Origin: Desulforhabdus amnigena
Lineage (GTDB): Bacteria > Desulfobacterota > Syntrophobacteria > Syntrophobacterales > Syntrophobacteraceae
Reading direction: 5' to 3'
DNA length: 64,000 bases
Assembly: GCF_027925305.1 (NCBI RefSeq)
Contig: NZ_BSDR01000001.1
Coordinates: 2,755,001 to 2,819,000, forward strand
The notes below the pieces were generated by a model that saw only the letters and a list, made by a program, of their open reading frames with translations, did not search any database and was not told the DNA's origin. A program made the position numbers and the translations under genes. Below are positions 16,853 through 25,624 of this stretch, piece by piece (position 1 is the first letter of the stretch; each line of letters begins with the position of its first letter).

Positions 16853-18340
16853 ATGAGCCAACAGACCATGATCATCAACGCCGTTCACCCGGAAGAATTC
16901 CGGGTCGCCCTCGTCGAAGGGCAGACCCTGGAAAGTTTCTTCATTGAAACGGCAACCCGCGGCAAAGTCGTGGGGAATATCTATAAAGGAATCATCACAC
17001 ACGTACAACCCAGCTTGCAGGCGGCTTTCGTAAATTACGGAAGAGAACGGAACGGTTTCCTCCCTTTTCCGGAAATTCATCCGGAATATTATGTCAAGGA
17101 ACCCGTGGAACCCGTTCGCATTCAAAACGTCATTCAGCCGGGCCAGGAAGTGCTCGTCCAGGTAGTCAAAGAAGAAATCGGCAACAAGGGGGCGCTGCTC
17201 ACCACTTATATTTCCCTTGCGGGCAGAGATGTGGTGCTGATGCCCGGACAGGCCCAGAGGGGGGTTTCCCGGAAGATCGAAAATGAAACGCAGAGGGACC
17301 GCCTCAAGGAACTGGCCCGTGATCTCAGGATTCCCGAGGAGATGGGAATCATCATTCGCACGGCCGCGGAAAACCGAACCAAACGCGAAGTGGCCAAGGA
17401 CCTCAATCATCTTCTGAGGATCTGGGAGGAAATCAAGAAAATCGTCCAGGAAACCCCTGCCCCCGCGATCATCTATAAAGAACAGGATCTGGCCATACGG
17501 GTCATTCGAGACTACTTCACCCCCAATATCAAATCGATCCTGGTGGATGACCGGGAAGTCTTTCGTCAGGTAAAGGATTTCTTGCGTATCATCAGCCCCA
17601 AGCATCAGCGCCTAGCAAAATTCTACAAGGAAGAAGCTCCCATTTGCAGCAAGTACAACCTGGAAGACCAGATCGAACAGATCTTTCGCAAGAAGGTACC
17701 CCTGAAATCCGGAGGCCATTTGCTCATCGACCCCACCGAGGCTCTTGTGGCCATAGATGTCAACTCGGGTAGAACAAGCAGCGACGGTGCTCTGGAAGAA
17801 ATGGTCTTCAAGGTGAACATGGAGGCGGCCACGGAAATTCCCCGTCAACTGCGCCTGCGGGATCTGGGGGGGTTGATCGTGATCGATTTCATCGACATGC
17901 GCGAAAACCGGCATATGCGCGATGTGGAGCGGCGGCTCAAGGAAGAGATCAAAAAAGACAAGGCCAAAATCACGGTAGGGCGCATTTCGCGCTTTGGACT
18001 ACTGGAACTCTCGCGCCAGCACCTGGGCCTGAACATCCTTCGAGGGTCCTACAGAGAATGCCCTACATGCCAGGGCTCCGGCTTGATACGCTCCCCCGAA
18101 GCAACGGCCCTTTGCTACTTCCGCAAGATCTGGCTGGCCCTCGTGCAGAAAAAGCCGACATCCATCAAAGGGACGTTTGCCATCGACGTGGCCAACTATC
18201 TGCTCAACCAAAAGCGACAGGATCTCATCCATCTGGAAGATCGCTACAAAGCTACCATTACCATTGAAGGATCTTCCTCTCTCTTGCCGCATGAAGGGCA
18301 TCTGGAATTTGTTCTCAAGGAAGCTCCCCCAAGCGCCTGA
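16853..18340 (+). CDS. rng: Ribonuclease E/G family endoribonuclease
   Basis: A 495-residue single-strand endoribonuclease of the RNase G type, acting in rRNA maturation and mRNA decay. The order is an S1-like N-terminal domain (VVGNIYKGIITHVQPSLQAAFVNYG, about 35-60), then the catalytic DNase-I-like part with AIDVNSGRTS and GGLIVIDFIDMRE, which carry the two metal-binding aspartates, and the zinc-link CPTCQGSG (about 402-409). It lacks the long C-terminal degradosome scaffold of RNase E, hence RNase G. ATG 16853 follows the previous stop by one base, suggesting co-transcription with the activase pair. A GGGGAGA/TCTCCCC hairpin at about 18376-18397 follows without a T-tract. Confidence 0.93.
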   Translation: MSQQTMIINAVHPEEFRVALVEGQTLESFFIETATRGKVVGNIYKGIITHVQPSLQAAFVNYGRERNGFLPFPEIHPEYYVKEPVEPVRIQNVIQPGQEVLVQVVKEEIGNKGALLTTYISLAGRDVVLMPGQAQRGVSRKIENETQRDRLKELARDLRIPEEMGIIIRTAAENRTKREVAKDLNHLLRIWEEIKKIVQETPAPAIIYKEQDLAIRVIRDYFTPNIKSILVDDREVFRQVKDFLRIISPKHQRLAKFYKEEAPICSKYNLEDQIEQIFRKKVPLKSGGHLLIDPTEALVAIDVNSGRTSSDGALEEMVFKVNMEAATEIPRQLRLRDLGGLIVIDFIDMRENRHMRDVERRLKEEIKKDKAKITVGRISRFGLLELSRQHLGLNILRGSYRECPTCQGSGLIRSPEATALCYFRKIWLALVQKKPTSIKGTFAIDVANYLLNQKRQDLIHLEDRYKATITIEGSSSLLPHEGHLEFVLKEAPPSA

Positions 18341-18543
18341 TGGGACGAAAATTTTTCGAAGTAAGGATAAGAACAAGGGGAGATCTTTGATTCTCCCCTC
18401 TACCTATTGCCCTCCCTCATGACCCTGTGGGTTACAACGAACCACGAAAACCGGTGGGGCGGTAAATAAGTCAGCCTATTCACCGACTCACCCTTTCACC
18501 GATTTTTCATATCGAATGGATTTCATGGAAACCCTCTACCACC

Positions 18544-19197
18544 CTAAACGATCACATATCGCCTGATGGTGTGGACCACTTCGTCGGGATCATCGAGGAC
18601 CGTGAGAAGGTCCAGATCTTCGGGAGATATGTACCCATTCTTGATCAGATTGCTTCGCACCCAATCCAGCAGCCCTCCCCAGTAATCGCTTCCCACCAGT
18701 ATGACTGGAAACGGCTTGATGCGCTTGGTTTGTATGAGGGTCAACGCCTCGAAGACCTCATCCATGGTGCCGAATCCCCCGGGCATGCCGACATAGGCCT
18801 GAGCATACTTGACGAACATTACCTTGCGAACGAAAAAATACTGGAAGTCTATCTTGAGGTTCGAGTAGGGATTGGGTTTCTGCTCCAGGGGAAGCACGAT
18901 ATTGAGCCCTACCGACTTGGCCCCCCCTTCGGCTGCGCCCCTGTTGCCGGCTTCCATGATCCCGGGCCCTCCGCCCGTGATGATGTGATAACCGTTTTGA
19001 GCCAGTTTTCTAGCAATGAGGACGGTCTTTTCGTAGTTTTCGTCGCCTGGTTTCACACGGGCTGAACCAAAAATAGATACGGCAGGGTACAGGTCCGAGA
19101 GGGTTTCAAACCCATCTACCAATTCAGCCAGGATCTTAAAAAGCCTCCATGAATCACTCACCGTCATGGCATCGATGAGATACTGTTTTTCAGACAT
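18544..19197 (-). CDS. LOG-family (TIGR00730-like) Rossmann-fold protein
   Basis: A 217-residue protein of the lysine-decarboxylase-like/LOG superfamily. Motifs are GGGPGIMEAGNRGA and PGGFGTMDEVFE, which in plant and bacterial LOG enzymes bind nucleoside monophosphate and catalyse cytokinin-nucleotide phosphoribohydrolase chemistry. Related bacterial proteins cleave nucleotide monophosphates (PpnN-type). The frame is open upstream to 19389, but AGAGGA lies about 8 bases before ATG 19197 (MSEKQYLID), which matches the usual family start. It converges on the RNase gene and stands alone. Confidence 0.88.
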   Translation of the reverse strand: MSEKQYLIDAMTVSDSWRLFKILAELVDGFETLSDLYPAVSIFGSARVKPGDENYEKTVLIARKLAQNGYHIITGGGPGIMEAGNRGAAEGGAKSVGLNIVLPLEQKPNPYSNLKIDFQYFFVRKVMFVKYAQAYVGMPGGFGTMDEVFEALTLIQTKRIKPFPVILVGSDYWGGLLDWVRSNLIKNGYISPEDLDLLTVLDDPDEVVHTIRRYVIV

Positions 19198-19516
19198 TTG
19201 CGAATTCCTCTTCTGCATATTCGACCTCACACATTGGACAAAATGCCCCTGAAAAATGTTGCTCCGGATCTTTATCAAGTATAACTTGTCCCCCTTACTT
19301 TGGCCTGGAAACGAAGATTCGGACGAAAGCTCCACTTTGCCGTCCATTCTCAGGGGAACGGCATTGAAAGACCCTTGCAGGGACTGCATTATGGTATCGT
19401 GATAAAAGAGGTCATATTAAGAAGAGAGTCCTGGAAAAGCAAGAAGCTAAATGCATTGCCCCCTCTCAAGGGATTTTTAGGATAAGAGAGAGAATTGCTC
19501 TTGAAATCCCCCATCT

Positions 19517-19625
19517 ACCATGGAGACACAAAGATCACAGAGGAATTCCATAAAAATTCCAAAATCTTCTCTGTGCCCTCCATGTCTCCGTGGTGAATAA
19601 CTGGATATTGGAATCCGCCAACTCC
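19517..19625 (+). repeat. Family B palindromic repeat, copy 1
   Basis: A CCATGGAGACACAAAGATCA arm pairs with CTCCATGTCTCCGTGG. The unit ends in GAATAACTGGATATTGGAATCCGCCAACTCC. Related copies lie at 40924-41008 and 53288-53371 and share the TCTCTGTGCCCTCC and TATTGGAATCCG blocks. The unit is similar to family A in its inner arms but has different ends. Confidence 0.75.
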
Positions 19626-19660
19626 CTAAAGTCCCCCTTTTGAAAGGGTATTGGGAGATG
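19622..19660. repeat. CCCTAAAGTCCCCCTTTT-type dispersed hairpin, copy 1
   Basis: AGTCCCCCTTTTGAAAGGGT folds back on itself. A similar unit occurs at 45600-45640 (CCCTTTAGTCCCCTTCGAGG). It belongs to a widespread class of short dispersed bacterial repeats. Confidence 0.45.
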
Positions 19661-19895
19661 TCGGAAACGACAAGATCATGGGAGACACCCAAAATGGGAA
19701 TTGCTGATGCTTTGCAAGGAGTTTGAAAAGAGAGGAATCCGGGAAATAGGGGGATAAATAGATTGAATCACCTTGGGAAATAAGCTATGAAGCCTAGGAT
19801 ATAATCGTCGACCCCATGGGATTTGGATTCTTTTTCCCGGTATTTCAATGGAAAAGAGGGGTTGAGGTGCAAAATCATAATGGAGGCCGTTTGAA

Positions 19896-20165
19896 ATGGA
19901 AATGAAGGATTTTGTGAAAGCAGCTATCAAGAATGTCAGCAAGAAATTGGCTGATGGATCTCTAGATAAGCACGAAGAAGGCTACAACGATTCTGAAGAA
20001 ATGCTCTTGGACTGGATATGGATTGAACTGAAGGAAGAATCTCCGGACAAGGACGCCGTCATCAATATGGATCTCGACGACCTTTACGAGGTCATAGAGG
20101 GTTCGGCGGACATGATTGAAGATTATCACATCATCCTTGAGTCCATCAAAGCTGAAGCCAGTTGA
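19896..20165 (+). CDS. Small acidic hypothetical protein
   Basis: An 89-residue acidic, helical protein with no recognised family (starts MEMKDFVKAAIKNVSKK). GGAGG lies 9 bases before ATG 19896, and a clear intrinsic terminator follows at 20193-20219, so it is a genuine monocistronic gene. No cysteines, signal peptide or membrane segment are present. The N-terminal third is basic/amphipathic and the rest strongly acidic. Confidence 0.7.
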   Translation: MEMKDFVKAAIKNVSKKLADGSLDKHEEGYNDSEEMLLDWIWIELKEESPDKDAVINMDLDDLYEVIEGSADMIEDYHIILESIKAEAS

Positions 20166-20192
20166 TGGAAAAGATTTTCAGCGGCAAACCGG

Positions 20193-20219
20193 AGCGCCCT
20201 CATACGGGCGCTTTTTTTG
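20193..20219 (+). terminator. Intrinsic terminator
   Basis: The stem AGCGCCC/GGGCGCT (20193-20199 and 20206-20212) with a 6-base loop is followed by a run of seven T. It closes the small acidic gene before the methyltransferase gene. Confidence 0.9.
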
Positions 20220-20242
20220 TTAGAAGGGACAAGAAATAGAAA

Positions 20243-21412
20243 ATGAAACCTGTCAAACTCCATCCGGGAAGAGAGAGGCGCATTCTTCAAGGGCACCGTT
20301 GGATCTTCAGCAATGAAATTTCGAACAGCCTTTCGGATTTCGAACCGGGAAGCTGGGTTGAGATCTTTTCACACAAAGGTGTTCCTCTCGGCACGGGATA
20401 CATCAATCCACGTTCTTTGATTGCGGTCCGGCTGGTATGCCCTGCGGGGCAAAAACCTTCACGAGACTACTTTCACAGCCTTCTCCGGAAGGCGATAGCC
20501 CGCCGCGCCGAGTTTTTATATCCCGATTCCCAGTGCTATCGTGCTGTCTATGGGGAATCGGACGGCCTGCCGGGGCTGGTGGTGGACCGATATGGAGACA
20601 TGGTGGTCTACCAGATCACGACATTGGGAATGTCCCTCATGGAACCTTTGGTGCAGGAACTTCTGATGGAGATCATGCAGCCGCGGGTTTTGGTCTTTCG
20701 TCACGATGCTCAAGTGAGAACCCTCGAAGGGCTTCCCCTGGAAAAAGGCATCGCCTTCGGGGAAATTCCTCCGGAACACTGGGTGGATGTGGATGGAATC
20801 GCATTTCAGGTATCCCCGCTGGAAGGGCAAAAAACCGGGCTCTTCCTGGATCAGAGGGATAACCGTCAGGCCCTGCGCCGCTGGGTGAGGGGCAAGAAAG
20901 TCCTGGATCTCTTCTGCTACAATGGGGCGTGGAGTCTCTCCGCAGCCTTGGGCGGAGCGGAAGAAGTGGTGGGAGTGGATCAGTCCGCCGATGCCATCGC
21001 ACAGGCTGCAAACAATGCCCTGCGCAACGGAGTCGAAAGTTCATGCAGGTTTCAAAGGGATGAAGTCTTTCATTTCCTCAAGGGTGCCAACAGGCATGCC
21101 TTCGATGTGGTCATCGTGGATCCGCCCGCATTCGTGAAAACCAGGAGTGCCCTGGCGGAAGCCAAAAAGGGATACACGGACCTCAACCGACGGGCCCTCA
21201 TGGCTCTCAAACCCGGTGGAATCCTGGTCAGTTGCTCCTGTTCTTACCACCTCAATGAAAGCCTCTTCAGGGAAATGCTCCTGCAAGCGGCTCAGGCTGC
21301 CGGCCGGCAGCTGCGGCTCCTGGAAGCGAGAGGCCAGGCCATGGACCATCCGGTTCTGCTCTCCATGCCCGAAACTCACTATCTGAAGTGTTATTTCCTC
21401 GAAGCTTTCTGA
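20243..21412 (+). CDS. rlmI: Class I SAM-dependent rRNA methyltransferase (RlmI-like)
   Basis: A 389-residue 23S rRNA cytosine-5 methyltransferase of the RlmI/COG1092 family. An N-terminal PUA domain (LHPGRERRILQGHRWIFSNEI, about residues 5-25 onward) is followed by an EEHEE-like region and the Rossmann methyltransferase domain with VLDLFCYNGAWSL (SAM loop, about 219-231), VDPPAFVKT (about 290) and CSCSYH near the C-terminus. It starts 24 bases after the terminator of the preceding gene and ends in a strong bidirectional hairpin shared with the convergent leuA-like gene. The exact modified base cannot be read from sequence. Confidence 0.9.
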   Translation: MKPVKLHPGRERRILQGHRWIFSNEISNSLSDFEPGSWVEIFSHKGVPLGTGYINPRSLIAVRLVCPAGQKPSRDYFHSLLRKAIARRAEFLYPDSQCYRAVYGESDGLPGLVVDRYGDMVVYQITTLGMSLMEPLVQELLMEIMQPRVLVFRHDAQVRTLEGLPLEKGIAFGEIPPEHWVDVDGIAFQVSPLEGQKTGLFLDQRDNRQALRRWVRGKKVLDLFCYNGAWSLSAALGGAEEVVGVDQSADAIAQAANNALRNGVESSCRFQRDEVFHFLKGANRHAFDVVIVDPPAFVKTRSALAEAKKGYTDLNRRALMALKPGGILVSCSCSYHLNESLFREMLLQAAQAAGRQLRLLEARGQAMDHPVLLSMPETHYLKCYFLEAF

Positions 21413-21419
21413 CAGGAAT

Positions 21420-21450
21420 AAATCGGGGCGGTAAAAAACCGCCCCGATTT
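21420..21450. terminator. Bidirectional terminator between rlmI and the leuA-like gene
   Basis: A perfect 13-bp stem AAATCGGGGCGGT/ACCGCCCCGATTT (21420-21432 and 21438-21450) around an A5 loop. It lies between convergent genes, with A/T-rich ends on both sides, so it can serve both. Confidence 0.85.
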
Positions 21451-21503
21451 GATGATCCCATATTTTTGCTACGGATGTCTCAATTTTTGGGTTCCGGCGC
21501 ATT

Positions 21504-23066
21504 TTAGAGACGTGGCATAAAACTTTCCTCGTCGGTGAATTCTGAAATGACCGGTTCCACGTGCATGGATTCCAATTTATTCAAACCATCTACCAGCGCT
21601 TTGGCGCTTGCCAGGACAATGTCCGTATCCACGGCGCGCCCGTTGACCAGGCATCCATTTTCCTCCAGGCGGATGGTGACTTCTCCCTGAGCATCCGTGC
21701 CGGAAGTCACTGCATTGACTTCATACCGCACCAGGCGAGGGAACCTTTTGACCATCTTGCAAATGGTTTTGAAAGCGGCATCCACGGGTCCGTGGCCGAA
21801 CCCCGCGTCCTGGACGACCTGACCGTCCACCTCCAGCTGGACCGTGGCATTGGGAACGGAAATGGAACCGGCAGTCACATTGAGATAAAGGAGTCTATAG
21901 CGCACCTGTTCCAGAGCCGCTCTTTCCCCCAGGAGCAGTTCAAGGTCTGCATCGTAAACGAGTTCCTTCTTGGCAGCCAAGTCCAGGAAAGCTTCATAGC
22001 ATTCTTCGAGCTTTGGCTCTTCCATTTCATAGCCGAGCTCTGCAGCCCGGGTCTTGAAGACCGCAAGGCTGGTTTCCGAGTTCAGAAGGTCGCCCACATT
22101 CTGAATGCCCAGATCTTGCGGATTGATGATTTCAAAAGGAGGCTTTTCCGTGGAATCCGCCAGCTGAGGGACAATGGATTCATAAACAAACACATTGGCT
22201 CCAATTACCGGCTTATGAGGCTGGATGGTGATACCGGTCAGGCGCCTCAGCAGGCGGCATGTGGGATAGATCTGGTCCAGTTGAATATTGGTTTGAGCGT
22301 TGAAATGAGCGGAATGCGTACGCAAGGCTACCACTATCTCTTCCAGAGGCGCGTTTCCTGCGCGTTCACCTATTCCATTTACCGTACACTGAACCTGTTT
22401 CGCCCCCTCGGTGACAGCCGTGAGAGAATTGGCTACGGCAAGTCCCAAATCGTTGTGGCAGTGGATGCTGAAAACGACTTCGTTGAAATGCTCCACTTCT
22501 TTGCGCAGGCGTCCGAAAAGATTACTGACACCGGCAGGAACGGCACATCCGATGGTATCGGCCAGATTGATCGTAGTGGCACCGGCTTCAATGGCGGCCT
22601 TTACCAACCGCACTACCTCGTCGGGATTCGCCCGAAAAGCGTCCACCAGCGAGAATTCCACATCGGATGTAAATCCTTTGGCTTTCTCGACAGCGGCAAC
22701 AGCCAGTTCAAGGGCCTGTTCCGCGCTTTTTTTCAGGAAGTGTTCCCGGTATTCCCGCGATGCGGGCACAAAGGTATGAATCCTCGCGCGCGGAGCATCT
22801 TTGACGGCACTCCAGGCAATATCGAAATCTCTCGAATTGGTGGCCCGGGCCAGCACCGTCAGCACCGGTCCCTCTATCTCCTTGGCTATCCGTTCCGCAA
22901 CCGTGTACTGTTCTTCCGAAGCTGCGGGAAATCCGATATCGAGAACATCCACCTGCAGACGCGCAAGCTGCTTGGCAATTCGAAGCTTTTCTTCGACCGT
23001 TAAAATGGTCCCCGGTGATTTTATGCCGTCGCGCAGTGTGGTATCATAAATAAGAACCTGCCCCAT
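21504..23066 (-). CDS. LeuA-like DRE-TIM metallolyase with altered catalytic residues
   Basis: A 520-residue protein with the complete layout of 2-isopropylmalate synthase: a TIM barrel, a linker and a C-terminal LeuA_dimer allosteric domain (GHGPVDAAFKTI). The metal ligands are present (R12-D13, H202 and H204 in IHCHNDLG, N238 in NGIGERAGN). Three normally invariant spots differ: DGEQ is DGIK (residues 13-16), the SxED of the FSxEDAxR segment is SLVD (V141 in place of the catalytic Glu), and the GIHxDG histidine aligns with P300 (FVYESIVPQL). It is therefore likely not a normal isopropylmalate synthase; a changed substrate or reaction is inferred. AGGAGG precedes ATG 23066 by 5 bases. Alternatives are citramalate or Re-citrate synthase relatives, but those normally keep these residues. 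Confidence 0.75.
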   Translation of the reverse strand: MGQVLIYDTTLRDGIKSPGTILTVEEKLRIAKQLARLQVDVLDIGFPAASEEQYTVAERIAKEIEGPVLTVLARATNSRDFDIAWSAVKDAPRARIHTFVPASREYREHFLKKSAEQALELAVAAVEKAKGFTSDVEFSLVDAFRANPDEVVRLVKAAIEAGATTINLADTIGCAVPAGVSNLFGRLRKEVEHFNEVVFSIHCHNDLGLAVANSLTAVTEGAKQVQCTVNGIGERAGNAPLEEIVVALRTHSAHFNAQTNIQLDQIYPTCRLLRRLTGITIQPHKPVIGANVFVYESIVPQLADSTEKPPFEIINPQDLGIQNVGDLLNSETSLAVFKTRAAELGYEMEEPKLEECYEAFLDLAAKKELVYDADLELLLGERAALEQVRYRLLYLNVTAGSISVPNATVQLEVDGQVVQDAGFGHGPVDAAFKTICKMVKRFPRLVRYEVNAVTSGTDAQGEVTIRLEENGCLVNGRAVDTDIVLASAKALVDGLNKLESMHVEPVISEFTDEESFMPRL

Positions 23067-23135
23067 TGGCTCCTCCTCATCTCTTAGGAACAATCAGCTT
23101 TCCGGCCTGGATTTTCTGACGCCTTTTCTTTCGTG

Positions 23136-23164
23136 ATAGTTGCAGGCAAAAAGGGTCTTGTCAA
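23136..23164 (-). promoter_or_regulatory. Candidate promoter of the leuA-like gene
   Basis: On the minus strand TTGACA (23164-23159), a 17-base spacer and AACTAT (23141-23136) lie about 70 bases upstream of ATG 23066. The -35 is perfect and the -10 is weak at its first base. No attenuator or T-box is visible in the short leader. Confidence 0.5.
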
Positions 23165-23217
23165 CTTTTTTCAAAAAAAAAGCATAAGGTTAAAGGAGTC
23201 AAGGAGTCAACGTTGCA

Positions 23218-24090
23218 TCACTGCATTTCTCCACGGATCCATGTCAGGTCCTCCGGATCGAAGACATAGTGCTCTCGGCAGAACTCACAGGTAACTTCGA
23301 TCTTCTGCCGATCGGCAAGCAGGGATTCGACCCCCTTCTTCCCCAGGGAAAAAAGCGCCCTTTCGACCCTCTCCCTGCTGCAGGAGCATCGGAAGGCAAT
23401 AGCGCGCTTTTCCAGCGTATGGTAGGGGATGCCCTCGAAAAGAAGCGCGAGCAAATCCTCAGGGGTCTTCCCGCTCCGCAGAAGTTCGGTGATGGATGGC
23501 AGCTTGCCGATCTGTTTGATCAGCTTATCCACAATCTCTTCATTCGAAGGGGGAAGGGATTGAATCAGAAAACCGCCCGCAGCAGAGACTCTTCCATCCG
23601 GTTCCAGGTAGACCCCCAACCCCACCGCCGATGGAATCTGTTCCGATTCGATGAAGTAAAACGCAAGGTCTTCGGCGATTTCGCTCGTGTAAAGCTGCAC
23701 CGTTCCTTTATAAGGTTCTTTCATCCTCAGATCTTTGGTCACCGTGAGAAAGCCTGACCGTCCGAGGCCGTTTGCCACATCGAGTTTCCCATCCTTTAAA
23801 GGAAGATCGGCTTTGGGTTCCCCTACATAGCCACGGACCACCCCGTTGCTTTCAGCTTCGACGATGATTTTTTTGAGAGGGCCGTTCCCTTCGAATTTGA
23901 GGGCCACCGTCTGCCCCGTCTTCAGGAGAGCCCCCATCAGGGCCCCGCCTCCCAGGGCGCGCCCCAGAGCGACAGTGGCCAGAGGATACGTGTCGTGGCG
24001 CAGGCAGACTTCATTCACCAGATTGGTCGTGACACAGGCCAGAGCCCTTACATTTGCTTCCTCGGAAATGACCCTCACCAGGTAATCCAT
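23218..24090 (-). CDS. hslO: Redox-regulated chaperone Hsp33
   Basis: A 290-residue Hsp33, a cytosolic holdase switched on by oxidation of its C-terminal zinc cluster. The N-terminal domain has [18 protein letters not shown] and the conserved [17 protein letters not shown]. The C-terminal zinc motif is CSC (about residues 237-239) and CEFC (about 270-273), the CxC...CxxC that forms disulfides. GAGGATGAGGAGA precedes two possible starts, ATG 24099 and ATG 24090; the latter gives the family-typical MDY start. It lies between the leuA-like gene and the fmdB-like gene with no obvious operon partner. Confidence 0.92.
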   Translation of the reverse strand: MDYLVRVISEEANVRALACVTTNLVNEVCLRHDTYPLATVALGRALGGGALMGALLKTGQTVALKFEGNGPLKKIIVEAESNGVVRGYVGEPKADLPLKDGKLDVANGLGRSGFLTVTKDLRMKEPYKGTVQLYTSEIAEDLAFYFIESEQIPSAVGLGVYLEPDGRVSAAGGFLIQSLPPSNEEIVDKLIKQIGKLPSITELLRSGKTPEDLLALLFEGIPYHTLEKRAIAFRCSCSRERVERALFSLGKKGVESLLADRQKIEVTCEFCREHYVFDPEDLTWIRGEMQ

Positions 24091-24315
24091 TTGAGACATT
24101 CTCCTCATCCTCAATGATTGGTTTTCGATGCGCCCTGCTTCAACGCAGTCCCACACACCTTCCCGCTTCAGTCGGAGGTGTGAGCTTTTCAGCATGAGAA
24201 TTGCCGAACGTTTTGCTTGTCTCCATAACCTTATCGGGATAATAAAATATAAAATCAAGATCTGGAAAAGGATTCGAACGATTGGATGCGTTGCAGGAAC
24301 AAGGAGTCAGGATTT

Positions 24316-24687
24316 ATGCCCATCTACGAATACCGTTGCAAGCACTGCGGGAAGAAAAATGAATTCATCACCTTTCGCGTCTCCGAACCCGTTCAGGAAG
24401 TCTGTAAGTTCTGCGGCAGTGAGGGCATCCACCGAATTCCATCCCGGGTGAGAGTACGCATGTCCGAAGAAACCCGGCTGGAGCGTCTGGCGGATCCCTC
24501 CCGGCTGGGAAGCCTGGATGAAAACGATCCCAAAAGCATGGCCAAATGGATGAAGGCCATGGGGCGGGAAATGGGAGACGACCTGGGCGAAGATATGGAC
24601 GTAGACGCCATGGTCGAAGAAGCCATGGAAGAAGAATCCAAAGGCGGCATCGATGCAGGAGGAAGCGCAGCCGATGACAATTTCTGA
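24316..24687 (+). CDS. FmdB-family zinc-ribbon protein
   Basis: A 123-residue protein starting MPIYEYRCKHCGKKNEF, the hallmark of the FmdB putative regulatory protein family, with a zinc ribbon formed by CKHC (about 8-11) and CKFC (about 32-35). The C-terminal 60 residues are acidic and Met-rich (GREMGDDLGEDMDVD). AGGAGT precedes ATG 24316. The rluA-type gene starts inside its 3' end (14-base overlap), so they are likely co-transcribed. The precise function of this family is unknown. Confidence 0.85.
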   Translation: MPIYEYRCKHCGKKNEFITFRVSEPVQEVCKFCGSEGIHRIPSRVRVRMSEETRLERLADPSRLGSLDENDPKSMAKWMKAMGREMGDDLGEDMDVDAMVEEAMEEESKGGIDAGGSAADDNF

Positions 24688-25624
24688 TGGCGGAAAAAGG
24701 CCCGCCCCTCCCTCCGCAGGCCTTCCCCATTTCACTCACTGGCATGTGGACATGGCATGCCGCAATGTTCCTCTGGTGGATCACCTGGCGGGGGAAGCCC
24801 TCATATCCAATGAAGAAGCCCTGGACCTCATCGACTTCGGGTCGGTCCAGGTCGACGGTCGACAGGAAAGAAATCCCACACGGCGACTCAAGGGAAACGA
24901 GGAAATCCGCCTCTATTGGCCGTGGAACGGGGTGCACCGCTTTTATGAAATCGATCCTGGCCGCATCCTGTATCGGGATCGCTATCTTCTGGCCTACGAC
25001 AAGGAACCGGGAGTCCCCAGCCAGCAGACTCCGGCCGACGGCTACAACAACCTCTTCGCCGCGCTCTTCCGCCATTTCGAAAGGAAAGATGCCTTGAGCC
25101 CCTATGTCGCTCTCCACCATCGCCTCGATCAGGAAACGAGCGGCGTCATGGTCTTCGCCCTGGACCGGTCGGCCAACCGCAGCTTGGGAGAAGCCTTTGA
25201 ACATCGCAAGGTGGAGAAGGACTATCTGGCGTGGGTAAAAGGAAAGCCTTCAGAAGCCCGCTGGATTTCAAACGAGGATATCGGACGGAAGGGGGGGCGA
25301 TACTGCGTCTTCCCCAGGGGACACGGAAAACATGCCGAAACCGCTTTTCAAGTCATCCACGCGGAGGCGGATCACACGCTTCTTCGCGCCCGCCCTCTCA
25401 CGGGCCGCACTCATCAAATACGGCTCCATCTGGCAGCTGCAGGCCATCCCATTCTGGGGGACCGTCTCTACGGAGGCCCTCCGTCCAAAAGGCTTTATCT
25501 CCACGCTTACCGGCTGACTCTCCCTCACCCCATCACGAAATCGGAACTGGTTCTGACGGCTCCCGTGCCTTCGGACTGGCCTCCCCCTCACTCGATAACC
25601 ATTCCAGCTGAACCAGGCACCTGA
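24674..25624 (+). CDS. RluA-family pseudouridine synthase
   Basis: A 316-residue RNA pseudouridine synthase. An S4-like RNA-binding region (LVDHLAGEALISNEEALDLI, about 25-45) precedes the catalytic domain with HHRLDQETSGVMVF, where the aspartate is the catalytic nucleophile, then GRTHQIRLHL and GHPILGDRLYGG. AGGAGG at 24657-24662 precedes ATG 24674 by 11 bases; an earlier ATG at 24653 is less likely. The 3' end overlaps the convergent GTPase gene by 92 bases, an unusually long tail-to-tail overlap. The target base is undetermined (RluD/RluC/TruC types possible). Confidence 0.87.
   Translation: MTISDGGKRPAPPSAGLPHFTHWHVDMACRNVPLVDHLAGEALISNEEALDLIDFGSVQVDGRQERNPTRRLKGNEEIRLYWPWNGVHRFYEIDPGRILYRDRYLLAYDKEPGVPSQQTPADGYNNLFAALFRHFERKDALSPYVALHHRLDQETSGVMVFALDRSANRSLGEAFEHRKVEKDYLAWVKGKPSEARWISNEDIGRKGGRYCVFPRGHGKHAETAFQVIHAEADHTLLRARPLTGRTHQIRLHLAAAGHPILGDRLYGGPPSKRLYLHAYRLTLPHPITKSELVLTAPVPSDWPPPHSITIPAEPGT

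Larger units (their letters stand above)
19198..19895. other. Gene-free interval of 700 bases with dispersed repeats
   Basis: No gene is supported here. The interval holds family B repeat copy 1 (19517-19625) and, directly after it, a hairpin of the AGTCCCCCTTTTGAAAGGG type (19622-19660). The remainder contains the divergent promoters for the LOG-like gene and the small acidic protein, which I cannot place precisely. Confidence 0.45.

Noticed and set aside
18376-18397. GGGGAGA/TCTCCCC hairpin after the RNase gene as an intrinsic terminator
   Set aside because: The 7-bp stem is not followed by a T-tract, so it is too weak to call.
21561-23003. 480-codon plus-strand frame opposite the LeuA-like gene
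   Set aside because: The minus strand shows the DRE-TIM motifs and a strong RBS; the opposite frame is a codon-bias shadow.
21504-23066. Straight annotation as leuA or cimA
   Set aside because: Three normally required catalytic segments are altered, so a specific gene symbol would mislead.
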